NCBI RefSeq assembly: GCF_000426185.1
Contig: NZ_AUEW01000001.1
Location: forward strand, 1,051,687-1,115,686
DNA length: 64,000 nucleotides
Direction: 5' to 3'
Source: Cellulomonas sp. URHD0024
Lineage (GTDB): Bacteria > Actinomycetota > Actinomycetes > Actinomycetales > Cellulomonadaceae
Both the position numbers and the translations under genes were made by a program. A model generated the notes under the pieces. That model did not search any database. It had not been told where the DNA came from and saw only the letters and a program-made list of their open reading frames with translations. This document shows, one piece after another, positions 36,604 through 45,163 of the stretch (its first letter is position 1; each line of letters opens with the position of its first letter).

Positions 36604-39600
36604 TCAGTCGCCCGCCGACTGCATGAAGGCCGCGAAGACTCGGCGGCCGACCGCGGCGTCCAGCCGACTGACGAGAGTCGCGATGACACGGCTCGTCGCC
36701 GCAGGACCTACCGTGCTGATCAGCGACTCACATAGCACGTCCACGAACGCAATGAGCGAGTCCGCGGCCGGATAGTAACGCTCACCGAGCTGCTGGGCGG
36801 CGTCGATGACAAGTTCGGTGACCCGGCCCGAATGCTCAGCCAAGGTCGGAGTTCCCGGCTCTCCACTACCGGAGTAGACGTCGGCGAACACCGGGTCAGC
36901 GTTGAAGACAACCCACGTCAGCAGCGCCGAAATGACCTTCGGGCGAACAGCTGGCGCGGTGGCAAGAGCCAGGCCGTTGGCAGCGAGGTACGCCCACTGG
37001 GCGACACGCGCCGCTTCCATGTCGGCCGGCCGGCGGCGAAAGAGCAGCCGGAACTGGCTCCACGCGCTCGGCAGGTCGGCCCAGACAACGGGCCTTGACA
37101 GCGCGAGGGCGAAGGCACTGCCGAGGTCCCAGTCGGAGCGAGCTGCCATCAGGTCCCACGGTGCATCAAGCGGCAGATCGACGACCTTGTTCTCGCGCAG
37201 GGCCGCTGTAGCCGTCGCGACGGTGGCCGCGTCAGCGGTCGCTTCAATGAGATCGAGCGAGCCGAACGCCTCGACGTCCATCGAGCGTGCGAGACGGCGC
37301 ATGGCGGTGTCGTCCGCCCACAATGGGATGCCGAGCTCCTTCGCGACTGTGATCGCGCTGAGCCATTCATCGACACGAGTCGCTCCCGTGACCGGCGCGA
37401 CCTGGAGGCCCTGAATATCGGCCCACACTGCTTCGGCATCCACTGCCAACTCTTCGGCTTGCTCCTCCGTGATCTCGAACAATGTGGGTCGCTGCTCGCG
37501 CGCGTTCCACCCCATCGTTCCCGTCGATTTCATGGCGAGTGACCCGCGCGCGCGGGCGATGTCCTCGCGGACGGGAGCCGGGATGACCACCGCGTCGAAG
37601 TGAGCGGCCAGACGTTTGAATGCGATCCCGGTCCACGGTGCAACGACGACCGCGGTGGTGTCCACGACGGCGCGCCCGTTCAGGGCAAGCTTTGCTGCCC
37701 GAACACCCTGCCCCGCATCGTCCTCGACGGCGAGCACGTAACCGACATCGCGGCGAATGAGCATCTCAGTACAGGTGCGGCCGGCGATCTCAGCAAGGAC
37801 GGTGAGTGGGTACCGGCCGGCTTGGACTTCCAACGCTGCGTCTTCGACAGCGTGTCGGTGGTCGCTTCCGCGTCGGAGCACCTCGATGAGCGGCTCCAGG
37901 TTGTCTTCCTCGACCTTCACCTGCTTGATCGATGCGTTCTCGCCGTGGCGTGCGAAGTAGTCCTCCGCGTACTTGCGGAATTCTGCGATCTGAAGGTCGT
38001 CCAGCGGTGCGCCTGGCGCCATCAGGACGACCGACAGGGCTGTGGCGGCGATCTGCTCGTCTGCTGCCCAGTCTGATGCCGCACGCGCGAACAGGGTGTA
38101 GACGGTCGGGTTGGCCAGCGTGAGCGATGTCTTGGTAAGTCCCCGACGCGGCGAACGCTGGTCGTCGATGTCACGGCGCAGTATCGACAAGAAGAGTTGC
38201 GCCTTCTCGCGGCGGTCGAACCTCACATCCGGCGCGTTGACGAGGACTGTCGCAGCTCGGTCAAACTGTTCCTGGAAGTACAGTGCCTCGGCAAGACGCC
38301 AATACTCGATCTCTGGCACCGGAAGCTCGCTGTCGGCCATGGCGCGCATGGCCTGCTCGGTTCGGACGGCGACCTCTTGCCACTGGTGCTGCTCGTAAGC
38401 GATCTGCTGCAATGCTCGCACGGCGGTGAGATGCACCGGTCTGCCCTGGTCGTCTGCGAGTAGGTGGAGCGCGATCTCGCGCGCGTACGCCAGCTGGCCA
38501 CCCTTCATCGCAATCTCGAGCGCCTCAGTAACAAGAGGTGTGTCGCCTCGGCGGACGCCTTCGTTGAAGACGAGAGTTGCCGCGTCCATTACGCGACCGG
38601 CCGCGACGAGCGCGTCCGCGTGGGTCTCGAGGGCGAGCTCAGATTGCGTGAGCGCTCGGACGCGAGTCATCGCGGTCTGCGTGTCGCCCTGGCTCAAGTT
38701 TATTCGTGCGCGAAGCACCTCCGCCAAGTCGGAGTCACGTGCCTCGAGGGCGTCGATGCGTGCCGTGACCGTTTCCTGTTCGGTCGGGCCGAGCGAATTG
38801 AAGAGTCGGGTGAGGGCGAGAAGCGGTTGGGTGCTGCGGTGTTCGCTGCTACCAGTGGACAGGTCAAGGGCGGCGAGAAGCGCCGCTTTGGCCTCTTGCG
38901 CCATTTGTGGTCGGCCGCTGAGAACGGCAGCGCGCAGTAGTTGACGATCGATGGGATCGGGACTCTTGGCAGCGAGTTCGAGCGCGAGCTCGTTCTTGCC
39001 GGCGAGGCGGGCAATCTGTGCGCTGAGCCGCACTACGTCCGCGTGTCGCGCCTCCGGCTGCGTGGCGACACCGTCTGGGGCGGGCAGAAGCAGACGCAGT
39101 GCACCGACGGCGTCGCCTTGAAGTGCGCGTGCGTGAGCGGCGATCGCCAACGCGGTGCCAGCCTGCGCGCTGCCCCAGTCGCGGTAGACCTCACGGGATC
39201 GCAGGGCCTCGGACTCGACGGTCTTCGCGCGCTTGGAGACGTTTCCGTTCGGGTCAGCTTCGCGACCAGACAACGCGACCAACATCACGAGCAGGGCCTG
39301 CGCGTGTACTAGCCGGACTCCCTCTGACTTAGGCCGAAGGGTCAACGCCCACTCTGCGAGTTGCAGACCGTCGTCGGCGAGGTCGCCGGTTAGTGGGTTC
39401 CCGCGAACCCCCCGGGCCGCCATCCCCGACTGGACCCCCAGCTGGTCGGCCGCACCGGGCGCAAGCATCATCAAGGCGAGGACGCACAGAATGCTGGCGC
39501 CGAGCATGTCTCGCAGCTCCGCGTCGAGCAGCGCGGTCGTCGAAGGTCCTTCAGGAACCCGGAGTACGCCGTTAGTGTCTTGCAGCCCGAGCGCTGCGAG

Positions 39601-41160
39601 CGCGGCCTCCGCTCCGGCCTTTGCCTCGGCTACGTCAGCGCGGGCGCGGGCTTGATAGAAGCGGACGACGCTCCCAAACCGGGTTAGAACGTCCTCGGAC
39701 AGGTCGTCGAACACATGGGTTGCCGACTCCTCATCGCCGTCCAGTGCGTCCAAGACATCACCCAAGCGGTCGACGCGCGCAGCGAGTGTGAAGTATGCCT
39801 GCGTTTCGCCACTACCCGTGAGGGCGGCGGCCTTAGCGGCATGCTCGAAGCCGCGCCAGGCGATGGTCGATCCGGCCAGCGAGGCCAGGGACGAGACAAG
39901 TGCCCACCCGTCGCCAGTGTCGTCCTCACGCAACCAGGCAGGCGGCCGATGCAAGGCTCGGCTCAGCCACGTCGCAGCGCTCACGTTCCCCCGCCGCATC
40001 TCGGTCACTGCGGCCATGGCTGAAGCTGCCCGGGAAACCGATCGCGCCTTGAGGCGCTCAATCCAGACTTGAAGGCCGCCCGGCAGCTGGATGTCAGTGG
40101 TGTCGAGCTCGCTGTTGGGCGGCCCACCTTGCACCGAGGGGGGGCCTCCAACGAGCTTGAAGTCGTCCGGCCCGGCAAAGACGAGGATGTCGCGAAGCAT
40201 GCCAGCAGCGTTCGCCGCCGCCCGCGGTTGTCGGTCCTCGTCCGTGGACGCTGTCTTGTCGTCGACGAAGTCGGACAGACCGCGAACCACTAGGACTGGC
40301 AGTGCGTGGATATCAGATCCCGCTGCGAGTCCGAACGACTCCATGTCGAGTGCCGCCGCGTCCTGGAACCGGGAGCTGATCTCGGCCATGACGGGGCCGT
40401 TCGTATCGGTCTGAACGGCCTCCACGGAGACGATCGGGGCGACGAAGGCATGCGGGTGGGTGGCACTGTAGTGGTGGCTGCGCATGGAGGACGTCCACGA
40501 ACTGTCTTCGATGCAGGCGCCGACGAGCGATAACAAGGGAGCAGGCACCGAGTACGTCTTGTCCCTGCCCAGGAGCTTGGAGCCCGTCCCGGTACTCACC
40601 TGCTTGCCTGCGTACGGATTATGAATGCGGTTGGCAATGACGACATCGCCGTGGCGGTGATCGGACGGTTTGAGCCCTGCAGCGGTCCCGACGAACGCCA
40701 CGAGGTCGGCATGCAGTTCGCCGGCAGCGAGCCCGACGAGTGCCGCCGAGGTCGCATTTCCCATGCCTGCACGGCCGAGGTACACCGTCCAGTTGATCCC
40801 CGCGCCAGGGACGTCGCCGCTCAGCATCGAGATACCCCCGACACGCACTCGCTTGGTGTTCACCAAGCGGTTGCGTACCTCGGTGTGCTCAAGTTCGACC
40901 GCGGTGACAATCAGCACCACCCCTTCGGTCGGCGAGCCGCGCAGCTCACTGAGTTCGGCAACGTCAGCTGTGGTGGTCCAGCGCGTCGCCCGCCCTTCCG
41001 TCGTCGAGCTGAGAAGCCCTTGCTTCATCAGCCCCTTGAGCAGTCGGTTGGCAGTGTTTGGCGCAACTCCGATGATGTCGGCGATCTGCCGGCCACTGAG
41101 CGGATCGGCCGACCGTCGCAGCATCCGGAGCAGGTCGACCTCGATCGCGGTGTACGCCAT
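36604..41160 (-). CDS. Winged-helix, nucleoside phosphorylase, helical-repeat, PIN-like protein (1518 aa)
   Basis: A giant protein with four parts. Residues 1-60 are a winged-helix DNA-binding domain (ADIIGVAPNTANRLLKGLMK). About 80-325 is a phosphorylase-superfamily (PNP/MTAN-like) fold with LIVTAVELEHTEV, GRAGMGNATSAAL, the purine/ribose-site-like ALDMESFGLA and VVRGLSDFVDD. About 330-1110 is alpha-helical and rich in Ala, Leu and Arg, TPR-like. About 1120-1330 resembles a PIN nuclease (VVDTTAVVVAP, IPLWADDTAMRRLA). Known relatives with phosphorylase or PIN domains fused to TPR arrays occur in defence islands, so a nucleotide-depleting or RNA-cutting anti-phage sensor is inferred. Start ATG 41160 lacks a Shine-Dalgarno site; a 15-bp palindrome lies 50 bp upstream. 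Confidence 0.8.
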   Translation of the reverse strand: MAYTAIEVDLLRMLRRSADPLSGRQIADIIGVAPNTANRLLKGLMKQGLLSSTTEGRATRWTTTADVAELSELRGSPTEGVVLIVTAVELEHTEVRNRLVNTKRVRVGGISMLSGDVPGAGINWTVYLGRAGMGNATSAALVGLAAGELHADLVAFVGTAAGLKPSDHRHGDVVIANRIHNPYAGKQVSTGTGSKLLGRDKTYSVPAPLLSLVGACIEDSSWTSSMRSHHYSATHPHAFVAPIVSVEAVQTDTNGPVMAEISSRFQDAAALDMESFGLAAGSDIHALPVLVVRGLSDFVDDKTASTDEDRQPRAAANAAGMLRDILVFAGPDDFKLVGGPPSVQGGPPNSELDTTDIQLPGGLQVWIERLKARSVSRAASAMAAVTEMRRGNVSAATWLSRALHRPPAWLREDDTGDGWALVSSLASLAGSTIAWRGFEHAAKAAALTGSGETQAYFTLAARVDRLGDVLDALDGDEESATHVFDDLSEDVLTRFGSVVRFYQARARADVAEAKAGAEAALAALGLQDTNGVLRVPEGPSTTALLDAELRDMLGASILCVLALMMLAPGAADQLGVQSGMAARGVRGNPLTGDLADDGLQLAEWALTLRPKSEGVRLVHAQALLVMLVALSGREADPNGNVSKRAKTVESEALRSREVYRDWGSAQAGTALAIAAHARALQGDAVGALRLLLPAPDGVATQPEARHADVVRLSAQIARLAGKNELALELAAKSPDPIDRQLLRAAVLSGRPQMAQEAKAALLAALDLSTGSSEHRSTQPLLALTRLFNSLGPTEQETVTARIDALEARDSDLAEVLRARINLSQGDTQTAMTRVRALTQSELALETHADALVAAGRVMDAATLVFNEGVRRGDTPLVTEALEIAMKGGQLAYAREIALHLLADDQGRPVHLTAVRALQQIAYEQHQWQEVAVRTEQAMRAMADSELPVPEIEYWRLAEALYFQEQFDRAATVLVNAPDVRFDRREKAQLFLSILRRDIDDQRSPRRGLTKTSLTLANPTVYTLFARAASDWAADEQIAATALSVVLMAPGAPLDDLQIAEFRKYAEDYFARHGENASIKQVKVEEDNLEPLIEVLRRGSDHRHAVEDAALEVQAGRYPLTVLAEIAGRTCTEMLIRRDVGYVLAVEDDAGQGVRAAKLALNGRAVVDTTAVVVAPWTGIAFKRLAAHFDAVVIPAPVREDIARARGSLAMKSTGTMGWNAREQRPTLFEITEEQAEELAVDAEAVWADIQGLQVAPVTGATRVDEWLSAITVAKELGIPLWADDTAMRRLARSMDVEAFGSLDLIEATADAATVATATAALRENKVVDLPLDAPWDLMAARSDWDLGSAFALALSRPVVWADLPSAWSQFRLLFRRRPADMEAARVAQWAYLAANGLALATAPAVRPKVISALLTWVVFNADPVFADVYSGSGEPGTPTLAEHSGRVTELVIDAAQQLGERYYPAADSLIAFVDVLCESLISTVGPAATSRVIATLVSRLDAAVGRRVFAAFMQSAGD

Positions 41161-41209
41161 GCGAGGAGTCTGGCAGGCGCGCACGCTGTGTGCAAGATCC
41201 CAAACGCAT

Positions 41210-41224
41210 GAACATGGCATGTTC
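41210..41224. promoter_or_regulatory. Palindromic operator-like site upstream of the wHTH protein
   Basis: GAACATGGCATGTTC is a perfect 7-1-7 inverted repeat 49 bp upstream of the 1518-aa protein start. Because that protein begins with a winged-helix domain, autoregulation through this site is plausible. Confidence 0.5.
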
Positions 41225-41295
41225 TAGCCCGTAGCGCCAAACACATACCAGGCGACGACGAGAACGAGTCGGATGAGCCCCGCTCACGCCTGCAC

Positions 41296-41548
41296 TCACG
41301 TCAGCTGCCGGATCCGCTCGCGGGTGGAGCGCCGGACCTCGTCCAGAATCGGGTGGTGGCCTGCCTCCGCGGCGAGCTCGTCAAGGATCGGGTCGAGGTG
41401 CGCCCAGGGCGTCTAGGACCTGCATGCGGCGTGCGCGTGCCCGGGCGGTGCCGATGCCCCAGGAGACGGCCTCTGCGTCCAAGTGCTTCCCGGTGACCTC
41501 CTCGAGGTGCGCGGCGTCGGACACCTTGAGCGCCAGAGCCGTGGTCAC
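41296..41548 (-). pseudogene. Small hypothetical gene with one frameshift
   Basis: From a GTG at 41548 after AGGGGA, the frame encodes TTALALKVSDAAHLEEVTGK and ARARRMQVLDALGA and then stops. A one-base shift near 41405 continues into HLDPILDELAAEAGHHPILD and RSTRERIRQLT with a stop at 41296. The joined product of about 84 aa is helical and charged. No family recognised. It may be a real small gene broken by mutation or by a sequencing error. Confidence 0.4.
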
Positions 41549-41681
41549 GCCGATGCGGTCCCCTGGAAAAGCGAGAGGAGGCCCCGTCGGCCGCGGAGGC
41601 GCGGACCGACAAGCGCTCGTCCCACTGTGCTGGTCCGGTGTCGTGTGCGTCGCGGCGTCGGCCCCGGGATGGCTGGTGTCA

Positions 41682-42629
41682 TCATGCAGGTGCAGGTGGA
41701 TTGTCACCGTCGGTCCACGGCACATACAGCACTTCATCGACACCCGTAATTGTGAATGCACTACGACCTTCGATTCGGCATAGCTCGGGCGAGAGGTCGA
41801 GGATGTTCAGATTTCCGGGCGGGTACATGCCCACCGGATAGGTAAGGGACATGCTGTGACGCCACGCGTTCAGCATCCATGCAGCGTTCGTGAGGTCCTC
41901 TTCGTCGCTCGTCTGAAGACCAGTGGATACGACTCCGATGAGCATTCCCCAGGCATCGACGACGGCGCCCCCGCTCATGCCCCCCCGAGTCCCGCAGGAG
42001 ATTGTGAAGGCTGGGAACGGGAGCAGGTGAGGGTCGCGCCTAGGCATGTGCACCTGGGTCACCGATCCTCGGGCGATCAGCAGATTTCCAGCAATCTCTC
42101 CGACGACTTCACCGGTTTGTGGATTCGCGGTCGCGGACACCCCTTGGACCCGGTAGCCCAACACGGTGACAGGTTCAGCGTCTACCGGCATGCGGGTCGT
42201 TGTGGGCAGCATCGTGTGGACGAATTCTGGGGGCAACGGCGACTCGCATCTCAAGGATAGGAGGGCCAAGTCCTCGTTCTCTCCGTGGCTGATGTGGTAG
42301 CAGGTCCACACGAGCACGCCTGTGGTGGCGGTGCCAGTGGTGAAGCACTGAACCTTCAACGTGCCGTCGAGAAGCTCACGGACGCGATCGCCGAAGACGT
42401 GTGTCGCGGTGACGGCCAGGCCGGGTGCGATGAAGACAGCAGAGCCGAGCAGTTCAGGAAGGCCGCCCTCCGAGCGGACTAAGCCGACGATCAGGATGGC
42501 ACCGTCAAGCGATGTGTCATCGGCATGTTGGGGATCGGCGGATAGGCCGGCGATGGTGAAGGTGGTGTGGCGCACGTTGAACGTGAGCGGCGCCTCCTGA
42601 CTTGCCGAGGTCTCGTTGGCGTCCGTCAT
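41682..42629 (-). CDS. Trypsin-like serine protease, cytoplasmic
   Basis: A 315-aa chymotrypsin-fold protease. The catalytic triad is recognisable: histidine near residue 77 in LAVTATHVFG, aspartate near 120 in GENEDLALLSL and serine near 219 in CGTRGGMSGGAVVD. There is no signal peptide, so it is probably intracellular, as are the protease modules found in several defence systems. GGAGGG lies only 3 nt before the ATG at 42629, so the ATG at 42653 is an alternative start. It is divergent from jetA and next to the frameshifted small gene. Partner and substrate are unknown. Confidence 0.82.
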   Translation of the reverse strand: MTDANETSASQEAPLTFNVRHTTFTIAGLSADPQHADDTSLDGAILIVGLVRSEGGLPELLGSAVFIAPGLAVTATHVFGDRVRELLDGTLKVQCFTTGTATTGVLVWTCYHISHGENEDLALLSLRCESPLPPEFVHTMLPTTTRMPVDAEPVTVLGYRVQGVSATANPQTGEVVGEIAGNLLIARGSVTQVHMPRRDPHLLPFPAFTISCGTRGGMSGGAVVDAWGMLIGVVSTGLQTSDEEDLTNAAWMLNAWRHSMSLTYPVGMYPPGNLNILDLSPELCRIEGRSAFTITGVDEVLYVPWTDGDNPPAPA

Positions 42630-42836
42630 GTGCCCTCCGGGGTGGTCGCGCACCGATGCCCGTCGTGTCGCCGACTCACGAGCGCGACGGCGTTCGATGC
42701 GAAGAGTCTTTCGGCGCCGGTGCTCCGACCGGACGTCTCTCGTGGGTGAACCACTGGAACGGAACCAGTCGGATCATTTTGCAATAGTGGACGCAGATCG
42801 ACAGTAGCTTGCAAGGTTCGTTCGGTCCGAAGACTC

Positions 42837-42852
42837 TCGGCGCGTGCGCCGA
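42837..42852. repeat. Perfect inverted repeat upstream of jetA
   Basis: TCGGCGC and GCGCCGA form a 7-bp stem with a 2-nt spacer, located 109 bp upstream of jetA and 208 bp upstream of the divergent protease start. No T-tract follows. It could be an operator shared by both genes or a transcription barrier. Confidence 0.4.
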
Positions 42853-42946
42853 CCCCGCCGCCCTATATGCGAGCAAGGACCCCGTTTCTGCTGGTCAGGA
42901 CGTGTGGCGGGCGGGCAATATCGTCACGGATGTCAGTGCAGCCACC

Positions 42947-42960
42947 TACGCTGTGCCCCG
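42947..42960 (+). promoter_or_regulatory. -10 element for a probably leaderless jetA transcript
   Basis: TACGCT (42947-42952) lies 8 nt before the jetA ATG, and no Shine-Dalgarno sequence precedes the ATG. Transcription would begin at or next to the start codon. The -35 box is not convincing. Confidence 0.4.
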
Positions 42961-44433
42961 ATGATCACGAGAGCTGAGGGCGCCTACCTGGGAGCCGTCC
43001 GGGCGTTCCAGAATCCGATGCTCGACCTTCTCCACAAGCGGTACGCGCCGCTGGTCGTCTCGCTCCTGTCGCTCCTTTTCACGTCGGACAGACGGCAAAT
43101 CCCCGTTGCCGACGCGCACACCGAGGTGGGCGACGCCCTCGACCAGCTGCGCGCCGCGGGCTACGGCGACGACCTTCCCGTCGGTTCGGCGCGCGACATT
43201 TGCCGCGGATGGGCCGATGCCGGGTGGCTCGTGCGCCAGGTTCTCGACGACGACGTTGAGGTTTACCGTCTGTCGGCGCACGCTGTCGGCGCTCTCGAGG
43301 TCGCGGGGCGCGCAGGCGGAGCGCGGGCGCGGGTGTCGCAGTCGCGCGTGCGCACGCTCCTCGAAGCGGTCGAGCATCTGGCGCAGGACGCGGACCCGGA
43401 CGTACTGGTGCGCATCGCGCGCCTTGACGCGGAGATCGGCAGGCTGCGCGAGGAGCTCGCACGCATCGATCAGACCGGCGAGGTCGACAGAGTCGACGAC
43501 GAGCAGCTCCTCGAGGAAGCGGAGAACGTCGTACACATGGTGCGCGAACTGCCCGCCGACTTTGCCCGCGTGGCCGAGTCAATCCGGGCTATGCAGCGTG
43601 ACGTGGTGCACGCGCTGCGTCAGGACGAGCGCCCGACCGGGGAGGTTCTGCGCGAGTACCTCGAGCGTGGCGAGCACGTCATGGATGCCACGCCCGAAGG
43701 CCGTGCGTTCGCGGGCGCGCTGCGCCTCATCGGGGACCCGCAGCGCCTCGATGAGCTGGCCGGACAGCTCGATGTCGTGCTGCGTCAGCCCTTCGCGAAG
43801 CGTCTGCCCACTCAGCAGATGATTGAGCTGCGCGAGCTTGCGCGCCGCATCGAGCATGGGCTTGACCAGGTGTTCGCGGCCCAGCGCGAGGCTTCGCTCG
43901 TCATCACTGCGCAGGTGCGCAACCACGATCCGTTGCGTGACCGGCAGGTCGATGAGCTGCTGCGCGACGTGATGACCGGGTTGCAGGCGTGGATGCCGGA
44001 TGCGCGTCGTGGGCAAGCAGTGGATCCGCTGCGCCGGCTGCCTGTGGTTGAGGTCGAGCACCTGCGGCAGACACCGGGAGAGCTGCGGCCGTCGCAACCG
44101 CCGGCCGCGCTTGAGGCTTGGGACGACGACGGCTCGGACGTCTCGACCGACGACGCACGTGCCTGGGGCGGCCCCCAGTACCTGTTGCTCGACGCCCGGC
44201 TAGCCGCTGCAGCGGACGGTCCCGGCCCTGTGGATGTCGCGGACGCGTTCAACGCAGCACCCGACGCGCTGCGGCGGCCGGTGGACCTGCTCGGCATTCT
44301 CGAACTCGCGTTCGCGCGCGGCATGACCGAGACCGATGAGCTCGCTTTCGTCGACACCGTGCGGCCCGACGGCACCCGCCGACGGTTCGCACTCGGCGGC
44401 GTGAAAATCACGATGAAGGACACGGATGACTGA
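42961..44433 (+). CDS. jetA: Wadjet subunit JetA (DUF3375)
   Basis: A 490-aa MukF-like kleisin subunit of the type I Wadjet complex, which recognises and cuts small circular DNA such as plasmids. The N-terminal winged-helix part begins [19 protein letters not shown] and includes [19 protein letters not shown] long helical middle ([20 protein letters not shown]) gives the kleisin coiled part and the C-terminus reads [13 protein letters not shown]. The gene order with DUF4194, SMC-like and TOPRIM proteins confirms the assignment. ATG at 42961 lacks a ribosome site; a -10 box directly precedes it. Stop overlaps jetB by 8 bp. Confidence 0.93.
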   Translation: MITRAEGAYLGAVRAFQNPMLDLLHKRYAPLVVSLLSLLFTSDRRQIPVADAHTEVGDALDQLRAAGYGDDLPVGSARDICRGWADAGWLVRQVLDDDVEVYRLSAHAVGALEVAGRAGGARARVSQSRVRTLLEAVEHLAQDADPDVLVRIARLDAEIGRLREELARIDQTGEVDRVDDEQLLEEAENVVHMVRELPADFARVAESIRAMQRDVVHALRQDERPTGEVLREYLERGEHVMDATPEGRAFAGALRLIGDPQRLDELAGQLDVVLRQPFAKRLPTQQMIELRELARRIEHGLDQVFAAQREASLVITAQVRNHDPLRDRQVDELLRDVMTGLQAWMPDARRGQAVDPLRRLPVVEVEHLRQTPGELRPSQPPAALEAWDDDGSDVSTDDARAWGGPQYLLLDARLAAAADGPGPVDVADAFNAAPDALRRPVDLLGILELAFARGMTETDELAFVDTVRPDGTRRRFALGGVKITMKDTDD

Positions 44434-45163
44434 CATGGCCGAGCTAACCCGCGACGCGTTGCATGAGTCGGAGGACGGATTCATCGCGCCTGTGGCGATG
44501 GAGGACGACCCTGCCGAGCTGTTCGCAGGTGACCGCGGCACCCTCGGCGCCGACGTGCGGCGGGTACTCGTGCGGCTCCTTCAGCGCCGGTTCCTGCTTG
44601 CGGAGCGGACACCTGGGCTGTGGACCACGCTGCTGGAGAACCAGCCGGTGATCGAGTCCCGGATGCATGACCTATTCGTGCATCTCGTCGTCGACCACGA
44701 CCGTGGCCTGGCCTACAAGCGCCAGGTCCGTTCGGCCGAGATGGACGTGCCGGTCCTGCTGCGCGACGAGGCGTACTCGCGCGCCGAGACCCTCGTGCTC
44801 GTCCACCTGCGCACCGTCTTTCAACGCGAGCGCGGTTCCGGCGAGACGTCGGTCCGTGTCGACGTCGAGGAGCTCGAGCAGACTGCCATGACGTACTTCG
44901 ACGCCCAGGACACCAACGTCGCGGGACATCAGCGTGAGATCCGCGCAGCCGTGGCGCGACTCGCGAAGGAAGGCCTGATCGAGGAGGAGTCCGAAGGGCG
45001 CTACCGCGTCACGCCTCTGGTCGAGATCGTCCTCAGCAACGAGCAGCTCGTCGAGCTCCGAGACTGGCTGCGCACGCGCGGCGAGGCAACGCCCGGCGAC
45101 ATCGACGTGGAAGTCACGGACGATGAACGACCCGCCGACGACGAGGGACGCGACGCTCGATGA
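44426..45163 (+). CDS. jetB: Wadjet subunit JetB (DUF4194)
   Basis: A 245-aa MukE-like winged-helix subunit that bridges JetA and JetC. Characteristic segments include [39 protein letters not shown] and [20 protein letters not shown]. The tail after about residue 215 is acidic and probably disordered. The ATG lies 8 bp inside the jetA end and its stop overlaps the jetC ATG by 4 bp, so translation of the four subunits is coupled. Confidence 0.92.
   Translation: MTDMAELTRDALHESEDGFIAPVAMEDDPAELFAGDRGTLGADVRRVLVRLLQRRFLLAERTPGLWTTLLENQPVIESRMHDLFVHLVVDHDRGLAYKRQVRSAEMDVPVLLRDEAYSRAETLVLVHLRTVFQRERGSGETSVRVDVEELEQTAMTYFDAQDTNVAGHQREIRAAVARLAKEGLIEEESEGRYRVTPLVEIVLSNEQLVELRDWLRTRGEATPGDIDVEVTDDERPADDEGRDAR

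Noticed and set aside
42753..42769. Inverted repeat ACTGG/CCAGT upstream of jetA
   Set aside because: Only 5 bp per arm with a 7-nt loop, which is expected by chance in this sequence.
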